The position numbers and the translations under genes are program-made. Shown one piece after another: positions 15,081 through 22,753 of a DNA stretch of 24,779 bases. Position 1 is the first letter of the stretch. Every line of letters starts with the position of its first letter. The stretch covers positions 1-24,779 of the forward strand of contig NZ_JBQCEE010000120.1 of assembly GCF_051960575.1 (NCBI RefSeq). Direction: 5' to 3'. Source of the DNA: JBQCEE01 sp051960575 (lineage in GTDB: Bacteria > Actinomycetota > Actinomycetes > Mycobacteriales > Jatrophihabitantaceae). The notes under the pieces were generated by a model, which made no database searches, was not told the DNA's origin, and saw nothing but the letters and a program-made list of their open reading frames with translations.

Positions 15081-15389
15081 ATGCTCGCCACCGAACCGCG
15101 TGACCGCGCCGATGCGTGGAGCACCGCGTCCGCCCTGGCCGCGAGCGTGGCGGACGCGGCGGCGTTCGGCGAGCCGGCCGGCGCGACGATCGACGGCCTC
15201 GGACGATGGTTGCGCCGCCACGACGCCGACGAACTGCGGGCCCACCGCGACGACGTCGACCGCATGCTCGACCTGCTCGGCCCGCGTCGCGCGGCCCTGG
15301 TGGTGCGGTGGCTGATGGCGCACGCGGACGACGCCGCCGCCCGGGCGTTCTGGGCGGGCCTGCGGCGCCACCTGCACGCCGTGGCCTGA
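15081..15389 (+). CDS. Small helical protein of unknown function
   Basis: 102 aa, rich in Ala, Arg and Asp, with no Cys, signal peptide or membrane segment. AAGGGAG lies 6 nt before the ATG, which is strong support for a real gene. Repeating charged/hydrophobic pattern 'GRWLRRHDADELRAHRDDVD' and 'ARAFWAGLRRHLHAVA' suggests a helical bundle. It ends 2 bp from the convergent SDR gene. I recognise no family. A 632-codon open frame in the same phase reaches back to 13491, but only this last part has a gene start and does not lie antisense to a real gene. Confidence 0.6.
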   Translation: MLATEPRDRADAWSTASALAASVADAAAFGEPAGATIDGLGRWLRRHDADELRAHRDDVDRMLDLLGPRRAALVVRWLMAHADDAAARAFWAGLRRHLHAVA

Positions 15390-15391
15390 GC

Positions 15392-16261
15392 TCACATCAC
15401 CCGGCTGCGCACCGCGTCCAGCGAGCGGGGGCTCATCGAGTCGGTGAGGTCGAGCAGCGGGCTGAACACCGGCCGCAGCCGGCGCGGCCGCCGCACGACC
15501 GCGTCGACGACCGTGCGCCCGGCCTGCTCCGACGTGAGGGCCGGGACTCTCCGGTAGAGCCGGGTCGGCGCGATCATCGGTGTGCGCACCAGCGGCATGC
15601 GGATCGTCGTGAACAGGATGCCGTCGGCCAGCAGTTCGCCCTGGACGCTGTCGCTCCACGCCTCGAGTGCGGCCTTCGACGCGACGTAGCCCGCGAACCG
15701 CGCGGGGCGCACCTGCACCGCCCAGGTCGAGATGTTCACGATGTGCCCGCTGCCGCGCTCGCGCATCGTGGGCAGCAACCCGAGCGTCAGCCGGATCGCC
15801 GCCAGGTAGTTCAGCTGCAGCTGCCGCTCGAAGTCGTGGAACCGGTCGAGCGACTGCATGACCGGCCGGCGGATCGAGTGCCCGGCGTTGTTCACCAGCA
15901 CGTCGACGCCGCCGTGCTGCGCGATCACGTCGGCGACGACGGCGTCGAGCGCGGCGAAGTCGGTGAGGTCGCAGGGGTGCGCCGCGGCCCGGCCGCCCTC
16001 GTCCGCGATCTCCTTCGCGAGGCGCTGCAGCGTCTCGGCGCTGCGCGCGACGAGCAGGACGTGTGCCCCGGCCGCTGCGAGCTGGCGGGCGGCCGCCTCG
16101 CCGATGCCGGACGACGACCCGGTGACCATGATCGTCCTCCCACGCACCGCCTGCTCGACGGCGTCGGTGCCGAGCTGCTTCTGCCAGCCGCTCACGCCCG
16201 TCGGCGTCACGAGCACGCGATTGACGGCTTCGGCCACGACACGCACCCCGCGGTTCACCAT
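15392..16261 (-). CDS. SDR-family oxidoreductase (fatty acyl reductase-like)
   Basis: 289 aa. A 40-residue N-terminal lead precedes the cofactor loop 'TGSSSGIG', then 'DVLVNNAGHS' and 'NISTWAVQVRPARFAGYVASK'. The catalytic Ser position is Thr in this protein (Thr, 13 residues, then Tyr-x3-Lys). The N-terminal extension and 'YVASKAALEAWSDSVQGE' recall the SDR domain of bacterial acyl-CoA/aldehyde reductases (Acr1, mycobacterial FcoR-type), so a long-chain aldehyde or acyl substrate is possible but not shown. The ATG is 6 nt behind TAGACA, a weak leaderless-type start. It is the last chromosomal gene before the tRNA and integrated element. Confidence 0.85.
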   Translation of the reverse strand: MVNRGVRVVAEAVNRVLVTPTGVSGWQKQLGTDAVEQAVRGRTIMVTGSSSGIGEAAARQLAAAGAHVLLVARSAETLQRLAKEIADEGGRAAAHPCDLTDFAALDAVVADVIAQHGGVDVLVNNAGHSIRRPVMQSLDRFHDFERQLQLNYLAAIRLTLGLLPTMRERGSGHIVNISTWAVQVRPARFAGYVASKAALEAWSDSVQGELLADGILFTTIRMPLVRTPMIAPTRLYRRVPALTSEQAGRTVVDAVVRRPRRLRPVFSPLLDLTDSMSPRSLDAVRSRVM

Positions 16262-16326
16262 GCGACATGTCTAGCCGAGGTCGTCGTCGTGCGCGCGTCC
16301 GGAGCCTCGGCACGGGCCCCCTGTCC

Positions 16327-16410
16327 GGATCGTGATGCCGCCAGCGGGCCCTGGGCCTGTTCGACCATCCGGGTCGGCCGAGCCGACTGGATCTTGATGC
16401 TGTCAGCGGG
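16327..16410. repeat. Imperfect 22-bp direct repeat upstream of the tRNA
   Basis: 16327-16348 (GGATCGTGATGCCGCCAGCG+GG) and 16389-16410 (GGATCTTGATGCTGTCAGCG+GG) match at 19 of 22 positions, 62 bp apart start to start. They lie in the 213-bp gene-free spacer between the SDR and the tRNA. Function unknown. Confidence 0.55.
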
Positions 16411-16457
16411 CTCCAGCCGGCGGCGACATCCCGGTCGGTGGCGCTGCACCGGGACGA

Positions 16458-16463
16458 TAGGAT
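16458..16463 (+). promoter_or_regulatory. -10 box of tRNA-Gly
   Basis: TAGGAT ends 11 nt before the first base of the mature tRNA, a normal position for a tRNA promoter with a short 5' leader. No clear -35. Confidence 0.5.
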
Positions 16464-16474
16464 CGTCACGCTCT

Positions 16475-16548
16475 GCGGGTGTAGTTCAATGGCAGAACAT
16501 CAGCTTCCCAAGCTGACAGTGCGGGTTCGATTCCCGTCACCCGCTCCA
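16475..16548 (+). tRNA. tRNA-Gly (anticodon CCC), CCA encoded
   Basis: Full cloverleaf of 74 nt: acceptor GCGGGTG/CACCCGC, D stem GTTC/GAAC, anticodon stem TCAGC/GCTGA with loop TTCCCAA (anticodon CCC at 16507-16509), T arm GCGGG-TTCGATT-CCCGT, discriminator T, encoded CCA. It reads GGG codons. Its 3' half is the insertion site of the neighbouring element, and the integrase reading frame runs into it on the other strand. Confidence 0.96.
16500..16548. other. Probable attachment site (attL) in the tRNA 3' half
   Basis: Inferred from the integrase gene abutting and overlapping the 3' half of the tRNA, the classic target of tyrosine recombinases. The exact core cannot be fixed because no second copy of this sequence was found in the window. 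Confidence 0.5.
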
Positions 16549-17729
16549 CGCTGGAGGCCCCGGATCTCGGGGCCTTCGTCATTTCCGAGATCAACTCGGG
16601 ACGCGCCGACGGGCTCGCGTGCCACACGCGTGCCACTTCGTGCGGTGAGCATGTTGTCCAGCGCATCGGCGACGACGCGGTCACGTTGCGACGTGGTGTG
16701 CAGATAGATCTGCGCCGCACGGGTGCTGGCGTGGCCCATCCGGGCCATGAGATCGGACATCGTCGCCCCGGCCTGGGCGGCCAGCGTATTGCCGGTGTGC
16801 CGCAGGTCGTGGAAGTGGACGCCGGTAAGTCCGGCGGCCTCGAGCCCCTGCTGCCACGCCTTCTGGAAGTTGCTGCGGCGCAGCGGTGCGCCCTTCGGGC
16901 CCGCGAAGACGAGGTCGGTCGGGCTCGGGCCGACGAAGCTCTCGAGGTGGCGGCGCAGGTCGGGCAACAGCTGGGTGGGGACGGCGACGACGCGACGGCC
17001 GGCGGCAGTCTTCGGCGGCCCGGTGACCAGCTCGCCGGTGCCGAGCTCGACCTGGGCGACACGGATGTCGATCATCCCGGTGTCGACGTCGAGATGCTGG
17101 CGCTGCAGCGCGGCGAGCTCGCCGAACCGCATGCTCGCGAAGGTGCCGAGCATCACGAGCGCGCGGTACCGGGCCGGCATGCCGTCGGCGAGCGCGAAGA
17201 CCTGCTCGACGGTGAGGGTCGGCCGTTCCGGCGGCCGTTCGGCCGACGCACCGCGGATGCGGCAGGGGTTGTCGCGCAGCAGCCGGTCTTCGACGGCGGT
17301 CGCGAGGACGGTGCGGAGCAGGCGGTACGCCTTCGCGGTGGTGGTCGGCGAGACGCCCGCTTCGATGAGGTCGGCCCGCCACGAGCGGATGCGCGCGGGG
17401 GAGAGGTCGACGAGCGGCATCGCGCCGAGCGTCGGATTGATGTGCCGGCGGACGAGGCCCTCGTACAGCTGCCGCGTCTTCGGCCGGAGGTTGGCGCGCT
17501 CCTTGACCCACCGGGTCGCGTAGTCGCTCAAGGCCACGAGGCCGGCGTCCGGGTTGACCCAGTCGCCGTTTGCGATCAGCAGTTCCTCCTGCGCGAGCCA
17601 GCGATCGGCGTCGGCTCGGCGCTCGAACGTGATCGGCGCCGGACGCATCAAGCCGTCCTCGCCGCGGTAGCGCGCCTGCCAGCGACCGGACGGGAGCCGG
17701 CGGATGCTGCCGAAGCGGCGCTTGATCAT
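16500..17729 (-). CDS. Tyrosine-type site-specific integrase
   Basis: 409 aa. N-terminal arm-binding region ('GSIRRLPSGRWQARYRGEDG'), core-binding SAM-like domain (about 65-160) and catalytic domain with Arg201 ('MRFGELAAL'), Lys240, His307/Arg310 ('HFHDLRHTGN'), His333 ('MGHAS') and the nucleophile Tyr342 ('AQIYLH'). The last roughly 15 residues ('GAGDGNRTRTVSLGS') are antisense translation of the tRNA, and the stop lies in the anticodon stem; these residues are probably not functional but depend on the integrated state. The start overlaps the excisionase stop (ATGA). It catalyses integration and excision at tRNA-Gly. Confidence 0.95.
   Translation of the reverse strand: MIKRRFGSIRRLPSGRWQARYRGEDGLMRPAPITFERRADADRWLAQEELLIANGDWVNPDAGLVALSDYATRWVKERANLRPKTRQLYEGLVRRHINPTLGAMPLVDLSPARIRSWRADLIEAGVSPTTTAKAYRLLRTVLATAVEDRLLRDNPCRIRGASAERPPERPTLTVEQVFALADGMPARYRALVMLGTFASMRFGELAALQRQHLDVDTGMIDIRVAQVELGTGELVTGPPKTAAGRRVVAVPTQLLPDLRRHLESFVGPSPTDLVFAGPKGAPLRRSNFQKAWQQGLEAAGLTGVHFHDLRHTGNTLAAQAGATMSDLMARMGHASTRAAQIYLHTTSQRDRVVADALDNMLTARSGTRVAREPVGASRVDLGNDEGPEIRGLQRGAGDGNRTRTVSLGS
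16555..16575 (+). terminator. tRNA terminator hairpin inside the integrase 3' coding end
   Basis: AGGCCCCG (16555-16562) pairs perfectly with CGGGGCCT (16568-16575) around a 5-nt loop, 7 bp after the encoded CCA, followed by TCGTCATTT. It likely ends the tRNA transcript, although these bases also code for the integrase on the minus strand. Confidence 0.65.
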
Positions 17730-17929
17730 CGGCCGGCCCGGGTGCGCCGCAGCAGCACCGGCTCGACGACGCCGGCACCGACGAACCCGTCGAGTACCCG
17801 CTCGGCGATCCGTACATGCCGGCCGACGCGGATGAACTGGATCCGCCGCTCGTTGATGAGCCGGCGGATGAAGCGCTCCGACGTGTTCAGCCGCTCGGCT
17901 GCCTCGGGAACGGTCAAGAGTCTGTCCAT
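17726..17929 (-). CDS. Excisionase / MerR-like helix-turn-helix DNA-binding protein
   Basis: 67 aa. 'LLTVPEAAERLNTSERFIRRLI' (in parts) followed by 'RRIQFIRVGRHVRI' is the winged HTH of AlpA/Xis-type proteins, where the wing residues contact DNA. The ATG at 17929 is set by GGAGG 6 nt upstream; a longer frame exists but lacks support. It overlaps the integrase gene by 4 bp, so the pair is co-translated and the protein is expected to direct excision. It may also regulate the promoter just upstream. Confidence 0.88.
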   Translation of the reverse strand: MDRLLTVPEAAERLNTSERFIRRLINERRIQFIRVGRHVRIAERVLDGFVGAGVVEPVLLRRTRAGR

Positions 17930-17987
17930 CACGTACCTCCGCGATCCTCGGGTCTCACCCTGAGGCCCTGACGTCGGGGGAACGTCC

Positions 17988-19130
17988 TCAGCCGATCGCC
18001 TCGGCGATGGCTGCCAGGACGCCGGCTGCGATAACCGCCGCCAACCACGCATCGGCGACGAGCCTGATCACCTTGATGCGCCGAGCGAAGAGGCCTGCGG
18101 CTACCGCGGCCACACCGACCGGCAGCGTCAACCATCGCCAGCCGTGCGAGAGCGGCTCGAGCACGATCAGACAGCCGGTCAGCGCCGCGATCACGCAACC
18201 GCAAGCGATCCAGACCCCGCGCTCGATACTGGGTGCCAGCGTCTCGGCGTCGGCGACGTGCCGGTCACGCTTGGCCAACTGCTCGATCGCTGCCGCGACC
18301 AGCTTGTCGAGCGCATCCGGCGCAACCGACTGCCCAGTCTGCTCGACCCGACGACGCCAGGCCGCCGCCGTGCGTCGACCGGTGATGATGTGAACGCCGT
18401 CGATGACGACCGGTTCCTCAGGCGGCGGCCCCTGCGCCGGCTCCGCGTCCCACAGGAACAACACCGACTGCACCGTGCAGCGGGCAGCACGGACCTCGTT
18501 CCAGAGCTCGACCTGCCGCGCATTCCGCTTGACCTGGGTCAGCGCGTCGGCGAGGAGCCGATCTGTGCCGTCGAGCCGGTAGGTGGTCCGGCTCCATTTG
18601 GTCTCGACCACGATGACACCCGCCGGCCCGATCAACAGATGATCGATCTCGCTGCCGAGGAGGTAGTGGTTGAGCAACCGCCAGCCCGAGCGCTGCAGCG
18701 GTCGAAGCTCCGACGCCGTCCAATGTTCGGCGGTCGCGCCCATCCGCGTCCAGGCCGAACCGCTTGCCTGCATGGTCATCACGCACAGGCTCGCAAGGGC
18801 CGCGGTTGCCAGTGCGCCGACGACCAGGCCGCGCACGAATCCGGCCGGCACGAGGAACGCGACGCTGGTGATCAGCCCGGCCGCGACGAGCAGCATGACG
18901 GCGAAGACCCGCCAGACCCGCTGCACGAAGGCCAGCTCACGCCGTGCCGCTTCGCCACGAGCCCACGACCCGGCGCGTTGATCCCCGGCGAGCCGGCGCT
19001 GCTCGAGGCGGGCGGAGATCGCGTGCCGTCGAGGCTTCTCGCGCGCATCGGTCACCCGAAGATCATCGCCGTCCGCGCAAGCCCCGCCAGCCTCCCGACC
19101 AAGGTCATCCCGAGGACCGCTCCTCGCCAT
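17988..19130 (-). CDS. Membrane-anchored NERD-domain (nuclease-related) protein
   Basis: 380 aa. A basic N-terminus, two membrane segments (about 73-95 and 99-119), then a NERD domain: Glu141 ('ASELRPL'), Asp163 ('SEIDHLLIG'), Glu176-Thr-Lys178 ('VVVETKWS') and Gln199 ('LTQVKRNA'), the PD-(D/E)xK-like core. Two or three more hydrophobic segments follow (about 305-325, 334-349, 356-378). The domain would face the cytoplasm. NERD proteins are predicted nucleases but mostly uncharacterised. It lies in the element between excisionase and relaxase, divergent from the latter; roles in DNA processing, exclusion or phage defence are guesses. ATG 19130 has AGGGG upstream; GTG 19055 is an alternative start. 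Confidence 0.82.
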   Translation of the reverse strand: MARSGPRDDLGREAGGACADGDDLRVTDAREKPRRHAISARLEQRRLAGDQRAGSWARGEAARRELAFVQRVWRVFAVMLLVAAGLITSVAFLVPAGFVRGLVVGALATAALASLCVMTMQASGSAWTRMGATAEHWTASELRPLQRSGWRLLNHYLLGSEIDHLLIGPAGVIVVETKWSRTTYRLDGTDRLLADALTQVKRNARQVELWNEVRAARCTVQSVLFLWDAEPAQGPPPEEPVVIDGVHIITGRRTAAAWRRRVEQTGQSVAPDALDKLVAAAIEQLAKRDRHVADAETLAPSIERGVWIACGCVIAALTGCLIVLEPLSHGWRWLTLPVGVAAVAAGLFARRIKVIRLVADAWLAAVIAAGVLAAIAEAIG

Positions 19131-19222
19131 CGCGACCCCTGACCCAAGCCGCTACGCCATCCGCACCATCACCTGCACGCCTCACCGCCTCCACGCGTCT
19201 GGCATCGAGATGCGGCCACGGC

Positions 19223-19252
19223 CGGTCACCTCCCGTTGCGGTCACCCAACGG
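19223..19252. promoter_or_regulatory. Repeats upstream of the relaxase: possible operator or oriT part
   Basis: CGGTCACC occurs at 19223-19230 and 19239-19246 (16-bp period). An inverted repeat CCGTTG (19233-19238)/CAACGG (19247-19252) overlaps the second copy. It lies in the 137-bp divergent spacer between the NERD gene and the relaxase, where MobF systems often keep oriT, but no nic site is recognised. Confidence 0.35.
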
Positions 19253-19267
19253 CGGGCCCTGTAGGGC

Positions 19268-22200
19268 GTGACGGTGTCGATCCGGCGGTTGAGTCGGGGG
19301 GGGGGTACGTGTCCCTGCTCCGCCCGGGCGCGCGCGGTGACGTCACCGCACCGGCCGCGTCGCCACTGACGCGGTACTACGCCGAGTCGGGGACGCCGCC
19401 GGGCTATTGGCTCGGTTCCGGGCTCGCCGGTCTGGGTGACGGTGCAGGTCTGGCGGTCGGCAATGAGGTGTCGCAGCGGCAGTTGTTCCACCTGCTCGGG
19501 ATGCTCGAGGACCCCATCACCGGGCAGCCGCTCGGGCGTCTCCCGCAGCGATTCCCGGCCCCGCTGGGCCAGCGGATCGCCGCTCGCGTCGACGCCGTCC
19601 CGGCGGACCTGGACGACGCGGCGCGGGCGGAGGCGGTCGCTGCGATCGAGGCTGAGGAGCGGGTTCGGGAGCGGTCGATCAAGCGGCCGGTCGCCGGGTT
19701 CGACCTGACGTTCTCGGTCCCGAAGTCGGTCTCGGCGGTCTGGGCGGTCGCCGACCCCGCGACCCAGGCCGCGATCCACGCCGCGCACCGCGACGCCATC
19801 CGCATGGTGCTGGGGTGGGCGGAGGAGCAGGTGTTCTGCTCCCGCACCGGCGCGAACGGCGTGCTGCAGGAACCGGTCCGCGGGGTCGTCGCGGCGGCGT
19901 TCGATCATTGGGACAGCCGGGCCGGCGACCCGCACCTGCACACCCATGTGGTGGTCGCGAACCGTGTCCAGACCCTCGACGGGGTGTGGCGGACGCTCGA
20001 TTCGCGGACGCTGCACAAGTACGTCGTCGCGCTGTCCGAGCTCCACGAAGGCGTCGTCCAGGATCTCCTCGCTGCGCGGCTCGGGTACGCGTGGGCCGAG
20101 CACGCGCGCCGGCATTCGCCGGTGCCGCGGCACGACATCGACGGCGTCCCGAGGTCGTTGGTGGAGGAGTTCTCGCGGCGGTCGCAGGACATCGAGACCA
20201 CGAAGAACCAGCTCGTCGCCCGGTTCACGGCCGAGCACGGCCGGCAACCTTCCCCGGTCGAGGTGCTGCGGCTCCGCCAGCAGGCCACGCTCGAGACGAG
20301 GCCGGACAAGCAGCTGCGGACCCTCGCCGAGCAGGTCGCCGCCTGGACCGACCGCGCCCGCCTCCACATCGGCCCCGACCCGGCACGGTGGGCCGCCGGC
20401 TTGGCCGCCCGGAACGTGCTGCCGGTCCTCACTGCCGCGGACGTCGACCCGCCGATGCTCCGTGAGGCGGCCGTCGTCGCGCTCGCGACGGTCGGCCGGC
20501 GCCGGTCCACGTTCAGCCACGGCAACGTCCTCGCAGAAGTCCACCGGCAACTCCACGGCCTCCGGTTCGCCACCCCCGCCGACCGGCTCCAGGTCGCGGA
20601 CCGGATGACCGACGCCGCCCTCGACCAAGCCCTCCCCCTCACACCGCCAGGCCCGGCCGTCGCGATCGGCACTCCGCGGAGGGCGCGGGAACGGGTCGCC
20701 GCGATCTTCACGACCCGCGAGATCCTCGACGCCGAGACCCGGCTGCTCGACGCCGGCCGCGACACCACAGGCCCCGCAGTCCACCCCGCCACCGTGACCC
20801 ACATCCTCACTGCTTCGGTGCCGGGGCGGAGCGTCACGCTCGGGCCGGATCAGGCCGCCGCCGTCGCGGCGGTCGCGACCTCCGGCCGCACCTTAGATCT
20901 GCTGGTCGGGCCGGCCGGGACGGGCAAGACCGTCTCCCTCGCCGCGCTTCGCGCCGCGTGGGAGACCACGCACGGTCCTGGCTCGGTGCTCGGTCTCGCG
21001 CCGTCAGCCGCGGCAGCTGAGGTGCTGGCCGACGAGCTCGGCATCGACACCGAGAACACCGCCAAATGGCTCCACGAAACCACCAAGACCCCAGCCCGGC
21101 GTGCGCAGCTCGACGCCCTCGCCGACCGGATCCAGCGCGAGACCAGCAGCCCGTCCACCGTCCACGCCCGACGCCTCCACGCACGACTCAACGAACTGGA
21201 GGCGGACTGGCGGCGGTGGACACTCCGGCCCGGGCAACTTGTCCTGATCGATGAGGCCGGGCTCGCCGGCACTCTGGCCCTCGACGCCATCACCACCCAA
21301 GCCCGCCGTGTCGGGGCGAAGGTGGTGCTGGTCGGTGACCGGTGCCAGCTCGCCCCGATCGATGCCGGTGGGGCGTTCGGGATGCTTGCCGCCGACCGGC
21401 CCGACACCCCCACCCTGACCGGCGTCCGCCGGTTCACCCACGAGTGGGAACGCGACGCCAGCCTCCAACTCCGCGCCGGCGACCACGCCGCCATTGACGC
21501 ATATCAAGCGCACGGCCGCATCCAGTCGGGCGACCCGAACGCCATGCTCGACCAGCTCTACCGGGCGTGGCGGGCCGACACCGACGCCGGCCTGGACACC
21601 ATCATGATCGCCGACGACCATGCCTCGGTCGCCGAGCTGAACCTCCGCGCCCGCGCCGAACGGCTCGCCGCCGGCGAAGTGTCACCCGAGACGATTGACG
21701 TCGCCGCGGGCGGCGTCGCCGGTATCGGCGACCACGTCATCACCCGCCAGAACGACCGCCGCCTCCGCACCACCGACGGACGCTGGGTTCGCAACGGCGA
21801 CACCTGGACCGTCCACACCGTCCACCGCGACGGCAGCCTGGTCGTGCAACGCCGCGGGGCCGCCACCGACGAGGCGAGCGTGGTCGTCCTGCCCCCGACC
21901 TACGCGACCCGGCACGTCGAGCTCGGCTACGCCACCACGACCCACCGTGCTCAAGGCCGCACCGTCGACACCGCCCACGCCCTCATCACTGCAACGACGA
22001 CGCGCGAGTCTCTCTACGTCGCCGCCACCCGCGCCCGCACCAGTAACACCCTCTACGTCGACCACACCGCCGACCGCGATCCCGACACCGTCGAATGGCA
22101 CGACAGCGCCGACGCAGACGAAATTCTGCGGGCCGTGCTCGATCGGACGGCCGCGGCCCTGAGCGCCCACGAGACGCTGCAACAACTCGCGGCCGGCAAC

Positions 22201-22305
22201 CCGATCCAGGACAGGCAATCCCCCGAGTTCACAACCACCGGCGTCGCATCCAGCCCGTGGCCAGCCGCTCCAATGACGAGGTCGATCAGCGGGCCGCAGC
22301 TCTGA
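19268..22305 (+). CDS. MobF-family relaxase-helicase (TraA-like), frame-disrupted at G10 tract
   Basis: About 1,010 aa. Relaxase: catalytic tyrosines in 'SPLTRYYAESGTPPG', metal-binding three-His motif 'GDPHLHTHVVVANR'. Helicase: Walker A 'GPAGTGKTVSLAAL', Walker B 'VLIDEAG', 'LVGDRCQLAPIDAGGAFG', and 'YATTTHRAQGRTVDTAHA'. It would nick oriT, stay bound to the strand and unwind it for conjugation. The GTG at 19268 begins 'VTVSIRRLSRGGG', which matches the start of related relaxases, but with ten Gs at 19296-19305 that frame ends soon after; one more G would join it to 'YVSLLRPGARGD'. As given, the continuous frame starts at ATG 19210 with an unrelated leader, or internally at GTG 19309. The rest of the gene is intact. 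Confidence 0.9.
19296..19305 (+). repeat. Homopolymer tract of ten G
   Basis: Ten consecutive Gs about 30 bp into the relaxase gene. The tract encodes the Gly run of the conserved N-terminus, but in a length that puts the natural start out of frame by one base. It could be a slippage switch, an inactivating mutation or a base-calling error. Confidence 0.9.
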
Positions 22306-22477
22306 CCTGAGCAACCAACCGAACGCCACTGATGATCATCGTCTGCTCATTCAAGTGCTCGACCATGCCGATGATGCAGTGCCCGTGGCCGACCCATGGC
22401 TGAGGACCTGAGGCATCGCGTCGCGCGGCGACCGGAGCTGAGCCCCGGCTTGGTTCCCGCGGTGTCGGCGGACGCAG
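22306..22477. other. Spacer after relaxase; element boundary not found
   Basis: No supported gene, terminator or copy of the tRNA 3' end. The only structure noted is an 8-bp palindrome ATGATCAT at 22332-22339. The right end of the mobile element may lie here in decayed form or outside the window. Confidence 0.5.
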
Positions 22478-22660
22478 TTTGTGCTTCGGACGCAGCGTGT
22501 GGCAAGGTCACCGCCGACGGCAGTGAAGGAAGTCCGGTGCGAATCCGGCGCGGTCCCGCCACTGTCACCGGGGAGCGAACCTCAACAGCCACGGCCCGAA
22601 AGGGTTGGAAGGCGAGGGAAGCTGCGATCCGGGAGCCAGGATACTTCGGCCGTCGGCACA
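22478..22660 (+). ncRNA. Adenosylcobalamin (B12) riboswitch
   Basis: Contains the conserved cobalamin core: 'GGAAGTCCGGTGCGAATCCG' (22528-22547), then 'CGGTCCCGCCACTGTCACCG' (22551-22570) with the B12 box GCCACTGT, and the 3' 'GGGAGCCAGGATAC' (22631-22644). GCCGACGGC (22513-22521) pairs perfectly with GCCGTCGGC (22649-22657), closing the domain. The ends are approximate. It should turn down the cobQ-cobN operon when B12 is plentiful. The nearest ribosome-binding site (22683-22687) belongs to a 19-codon ORF, so control is probably on translation of that ORF. Confidence 0.92.
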
Positions 22661-22693
22661 TTCCAGGGCGCGGAAACCCGTCGGAGGTCGACC

Positions 22694-22753
22694 ATGCGTG
22701 CAGTCTCGCCACCCCCTGCATTCGTCCATCCGCCGGCGCAGCCCGTCGAGTAG
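22694..22753 (+). CDS. 19-aa leader ORF behind the B12 riboswitch
   Basis: ATG with an ideal GGAGG 6 nt upstream (22683-22687), encoding a Pro/Val-rich 19-residue peptide (MRAVSPPPAFVHPPAQPVE). Its TAG stop is followed at once by the ATG of the next ORF. This is the only strong ribosome-binding site between riboswitch and cobQ, other than the one directly before cobQ, so it is likely the translation entry point that the riboswitch controls. Conservation cannot be judged from the sequence alone. Confidence 0.5.
   Translation: MRAVSPPPAFVHPPAQPVE

Noticed and set aside
13491..15389. 632-codon plus-strand open frame
   Set aside because: Most of it is antisense to the lactate monooxygenase-like gene and has the Arg/Gly/Val-rich composition of a GC shadow frame. 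Only its last 103 codons, with a proper ribosome-binding site, are kept as a gene.
16466..17062. Minus-strand frame ending in ERVTGIEPALSAWEAD
   Set aside because: That ending is antisense tRNA translation, a frequent annotation artefact; the rest is an alternative frame of the integrase.
22332..22403. 23-aa ORF with three Cys after the relaxase
   Set aside because: No ribosome-binding site, no coupling to a neighbour and no recognisable similarity.
22306..22477. Right attachment site of the element
   Set aside because: I looked for a direct copy of the tRNA T-arm and acceptor end (GGTTCGATTCCCGTCACCCG) and found none here or further right in the window.
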